Positions 5,858 through 7,643 of a stretch of 7,643 bases of DNA are shown here, piece after piece. The position numbers were made by a program, and so were the translations under genes. Source of the DNA: Gammaproteobacteria bacterium (GTDB lineage Bacteria > Pseudomonadota > Gammaproteobacteria > Thiohalobacterales > Thiohalobacteraceae); contig JACRMO010000304.1 in assembly GCA_016214925.1 (NCBI GenBank), positions 1 through 7,643 on the forward strand, read 5' to 3'. The notes below the pieces were generated by a model. That model saw nothing but the letters and a program-made list of their open reading frames with translations, made no database searches and had not been told where the DNA came from. The stretch's first letter is position 1, and every line of letters starts with the position of its first letter.

Positions 5858-6622
5858 TCACAGAGGGATCACATCGCCTCCAAACAGGCGGCGCAGCTCG
5901 AAATCCCGGATCAGTTCCCGGCATTCGCGCTCGATCTGCCCCTCGGCGCCGGGTTTCAGGTGCGTCAGGTACAGCGGCGGGCGGTGGCGCAGCTTGGCCA
6001 GATCGGCCGCCAGCAGGTCGGGGCAGTAATGATGGGCCTTGCGACACAGGTCGTGTTCCTGGTTGGCGAAGGCGCATTCGACGATCAGCGCTTCAACGCT
6101 GGCGTAGTCATTGAGCGCGGCCCAGAAGGTCTCGTTGGTGGTGGTATCGCCGGTGAACGCGGCGACCCGCCCGTGCGTTTCGATGCAATAGCCGACACCC
6201 GGCACGACATGATTGACCGGCACCATGCGGATCTGTCGCGCGCCCAGCGTGCGCACCTCGTAGGGCGTCATGACCTCGTAACGCAGGACGCCGGACTTGG
6301 CAGTGGGCAATTGGGTGAAATCCGGCCAGATGGTCCAGTTGAAAATATGCTGGCGCAGCGCGGCCACGGTTTCGGCGCTGGCATGGATCACGATGGGCTG
6401 GGCGATCTGGCTGAAGATAGAATCCACCATCAGCGGGATGCCGGCGATGTGATCGAGATGGGAATGAGTGATGAAGATGTGGCGGATGCGCGCCATCTCG
6501 GCCAGCGTCAGGTTACCCACGCCGGTGCCCGCGTCGATGAGAATGTCCTCGTCCACCAGGAAACTGGTGGTACGCAATTCACCGCCGATGCCCCCGCTAC
6601 AGCCCAGTATCCTTATCTGCAT
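5858..6622 (-). CDS. Metallo-beta-lactamase-fold hydrolase, class II cyclic-nucleotide phosphodiesterase-like
   Basis: The 254-residue protein has a full set of di-zinc ligands of the MBL fold. The HxHxDH motif is in THSHLDHIAG (His53, His55, Asp57, His58). NH at 137-138 supplies the next His, TGDT (157-160) the bridging Asp159, and LTHLKPG (219-225) the last His221. The N-terminus MQIRILGCSGGIGGELRTTSFLVD is a typical first strand of the family, so the start is secure. HxHLDHI-x-GI partly matches the class II 3',5'-cyclic-nucleotide phosphodiesterase signature but has Pro where that has an aliphatic residue. RNase Z-like relatives are an alternative. No signal peptide is seen, so it is probably cytoplasmic. 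The substrate (cAMP, cGMP or other) is not established. It lies 60 bp upstream of ffh on the same strand, and its start overlaps a small upstream ORF. Confidence 0.85.
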   Translation of the reverse strand: MQIRILGCSGGIGGELRTTSFLVDEDILIDAGTGVGNLTLAEMARIRHIFITHSHLDHIAGIPLMVDSIFSQIAQPIVIHASAETVAALRQHIFNWTIWPDFTQLPTAKSGVLRYEVMTPYEVRTLGARQIRMVPVNHVVPGVGYCIETHGRVAAFTGDTTTNETFWAALNDYASVEALIVECAFANQEHDLCRKAHHYCPDLLAADLAKLRHRPPLYLTHLKPGAEGQIERECRELIRDFELRRLFGGDVIPL

Positions 6623-6792
6623 AGTCCGGCGTCCAGCACCTGAAGTTGGTGAACCGCTGATTCGACCGCGCCATAGTGCCAGCCGCCCCCGGTACGGACA
6701 ACCACTCCGATCACATTCCCGGCGCCGGGGCTCCGTACGGTCTGGCCATCGGCGACCGCCGTACCCTTCAATGCGGAATACAGATATGCCAT
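6613..6792 (-). CDS. Candidate 59-aa small protein overlapping the hydrolase start
   Basis: An open frame of 59 codons runs from ATG 6792 to TAA 6613-6615. It overlaps the first 10 bases of the hydrolase gene in a different frame, an arrangement typical of translational coupling. The translation begins MAYLYSALKGTAVADG, continues with a Gly/Val-rich middle (SPGAGNVIGVVVRTGGGWHYG) and ends VLDAGLCR. It has no signal peptide or membrane segment, and I do not recognise the family. The middle has a loose beta-hairpin, biotinyl/lipoyl-like look, which I do not claim as homology. Against it: no good Shine-Dalgarno sequence (the nearest, GGAAA, is too far away), short length, and high GC content that favours chance ORFs. 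If it is not a gene, the stretch is the leader of the hydrolase mRNA. Confidence 0.4.
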   Translation of the reverse strand: MAYLYSALKGTAVADGQTVRSPGAGNVIGVVVRTGGGWHYGAVESAVHQLQVLDAGLCR

Positions 6793-6811
6793 GATGCGCG
6801 CGGATTTCCGG

Positions 6812-6820
6812 TGATATTAG
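6812..6820 (+). promoter_or_regulatory. Possible extended -10 for ypjD
   Basis: TGATATTAG contains an extended-type TG one base before TATTAG, which matches TATAAT at four of six positions. It lies about 24 bp before the ypjD ATG in the short divergent gap. No -35 element is convincing. This is a low-confidence call by eye. Confidence 0.25.
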
Positions 6821-6843
6821 AACAGCTGCGCCACGGGAGGAAC

Positions 6844-7643
6844 ATGCACACGCAATTCATCGGCATGCTGGCGATACTCCTGTATCTGGCGACCAGCCTG
6901 CTGCTCGCGCTGCGCTTGGTGCGTCGCGAACTGTCGGTGGGCCGCGGCGGCGTCATTGTGCTCGGTCTGATTGCGGTATTGCTGCACGCCGGCGCCCTCT
7001 ATCCTCTGCTCGTTACCGCGACCGGATTGAATCTGGGCTTTTTCAACGCCGCCTCGCTGGTGGGCTGGTTGACCGCGCTGTTATTGCTGACTTCGTCGCT
7101 GCGCCGCCCGCTGGAGAACCTCGGCATTGCCCTGTTGCCGATGGCGGCACTGAGCATCGCGCTGGCATTTGCCTATCCGTCCCAGCATGTCATGACCACC
7201 AGCGGCAACTGGCGGCTCGATCTGCATATTCTGTTGTCGATCCTGGCCTACAGCCTGCTGGCCATCGCCGCGCTTCAGGCGTTGGTGCTCGCGCTGCAGG
7301 ATCGGCAGCTGCGCAACCGGCATCCCGGCGGGCTGATCCGCGCCCTGCCGCCGCTGCAAGTCATGGAGACCCTGCTAATGCAGGTCATCGGCGTGGGTTT
7401 CGCCCTGCTCAGCGCGGCCCTGCTGACCGGCTTTTTTTTCCTCGAAGACATCTTCGCCCAGCACCTCGTACACAAGACGGTGCTGTCCATCATGGCTTGG
7501 GGCGTGTTCGCAACGCTGTTGTGGGGACGCTGGAAATTCGGCTGGCGCGGCCGCACCGCCATCCGCTGGACGCTCGGCGGCTTCATTTTTCTGATGCTCG
7601 CCTATTTCGGCAGCAAACTGGTGCTGGAACTGCTGCTGGCCCG
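6844..7643 (+). CDS. ypjD: YpjD/CcsA-like inner-membrane protein, 3' end cut off
   Basis: The frame runs from ATG 6844 off the right edge, giving 266 complete codons. E. coli YpjD has 263, so only a few residues are probably missing. It is an integral membrane protein with about eight hydrophobic segments (roughly 5-24, 34-53, 66-83, 92-110, 126-150, 178-199, 211-228, 242-264). Matches to YpjD include LHAGALYP (47-54), NAASLVGWL (68-76), LDLHILLSILAYSLLAIAALQA (125-146), LPPLQVMETLL (168-178), KTVLSIMAWGVFATLLWG (211-228), GWRGR (233-237) and LAYFGSKLV (252-260). It belongs to the CcsA/CcmC-like cytochrome c assembly superfamily, but the WWD heme-handling motif is not seen, so a role in cytochrome maturation is only inferred. 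GGGAGGA sits just 2-3 nt before the ATG, unusually close. A ypjD gene divergent from ffh is the arrangement I know from E. coli; here two ORFs are inserted between them. Confidence 0.92.
   Translation, partial: MHTQFIGMLAILLYLATSLLLALRLVRRELSVGRGGVIVLGLIAVLLHAGALYPLLVTATGLNLGFFNAASLVGWLTALLLLTSSLRRPLENLGIALLPMAALSIALAFAYPSQHVMTTSGNWRLDLHILLSILAYSLLAIAALQALVLALQDRQLRNRHPGGLIRALPPLQVMETLLMQVIGVGFALLSAALLTGFFFLEDIFAQHLVHKTVLSIMAWGVFATLLWGRWKFGWRGRTAIRWTLGGFIFLMLAYFGSKLVLELLLA

Noticed and set aside
5857..5873. CRP site upstream of ffh
   Set aside because: TGTGAT occurs as a direct repeat. A CRP site needs inverted half-sites (TGTGA-N6-TCACA), and the second half is not present.
5171..6643. 490-codon open frame on the + strand opposite ffh and the hydrolase
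   Set aside because: It spans two unrelated genes and their intergenic gap in antisense, with a low-complexity Gln/His/Arg/Gly composition.
1..7643. CRISPR array, tRNA, rRNA, 4.5S RNA, prophage or insertion sequence
   Set aside because: I read both strands and found no regularly spaced repeats, cloverleaf sequence, transposase or phage gene. 4.5S RNA, the partner of Ffh, is not in this window.

Overview
The window looks like core chromosome of a GC-rich gammaproteobacterium. The gene pairings yjgA (darP)/pmbA and ffh/ypjD are arrangements I associate with Gammaproteobacteria, and the proteins align by eye, almost end to end, with their E. coli counterparts. I cannot place it below class level. 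No phage, transposase, CRISPR array, tRNA or rRNA is visible.

Layout, left to right. (1) Bases 1-182 hold the C-terminal tail of a TonB-dependent outer-membrane receptor on the + strand. (2) pmbA/tldE (185-1543, -) converges on it with only 2 bp between the stop codons. (3) yjgA/darP (1592-2107, +) is divergent from pmbA. (4) A 107-bp convergent gap holds a large imperfect palindrome (2120-2205). (5) tldD (2214-3662, -) follows. Its leader carries an 8-bp perfect inverted repeat, and the gene-free stretch beyond holds a REP-like element (3774-3820). (6) A small exported glycine-zipper protein (4029-4367, +) ends before a strong UUCG-loop terminator (4391-4414), shared by convergence with ffh. 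(7) ffh (4442-5797, -) is the SRP GTPase. (8) A metallo-beta-lactamase-fold hydrolase resembling class II cyclic-nucleotide phosphodiesterases (5858-6622, -) is preceded by a 59-codon ORF (6613-6792, -) that overlaps its start by 10 bp. (9) ypjD (6844-7643, +) is a CcsA-like membrane protein that runs off the right edge with only its last residues missing.

Functional grouping. PmbA/TldE and TldD form one heterodimeric metalloprotease, and both subunits are in this window on the same strand, flanking the ribosome-maturation factor gene yjgA. Ffh and YpjD form a divergent neighbourhood, with the hydrolase and the small ORF inserted between them.

No clearly new system is present. The most notable points are: an HDxxxH instead of HExxxH zinc motif in TldD; the small overlapping ORF upstream of the hydrolase; two families of palindromic repeats; and a possible leaderless start for yjgA. 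The long open frames opposite pmbA, tldD and ffh are antisense shadows caused by high GC content.
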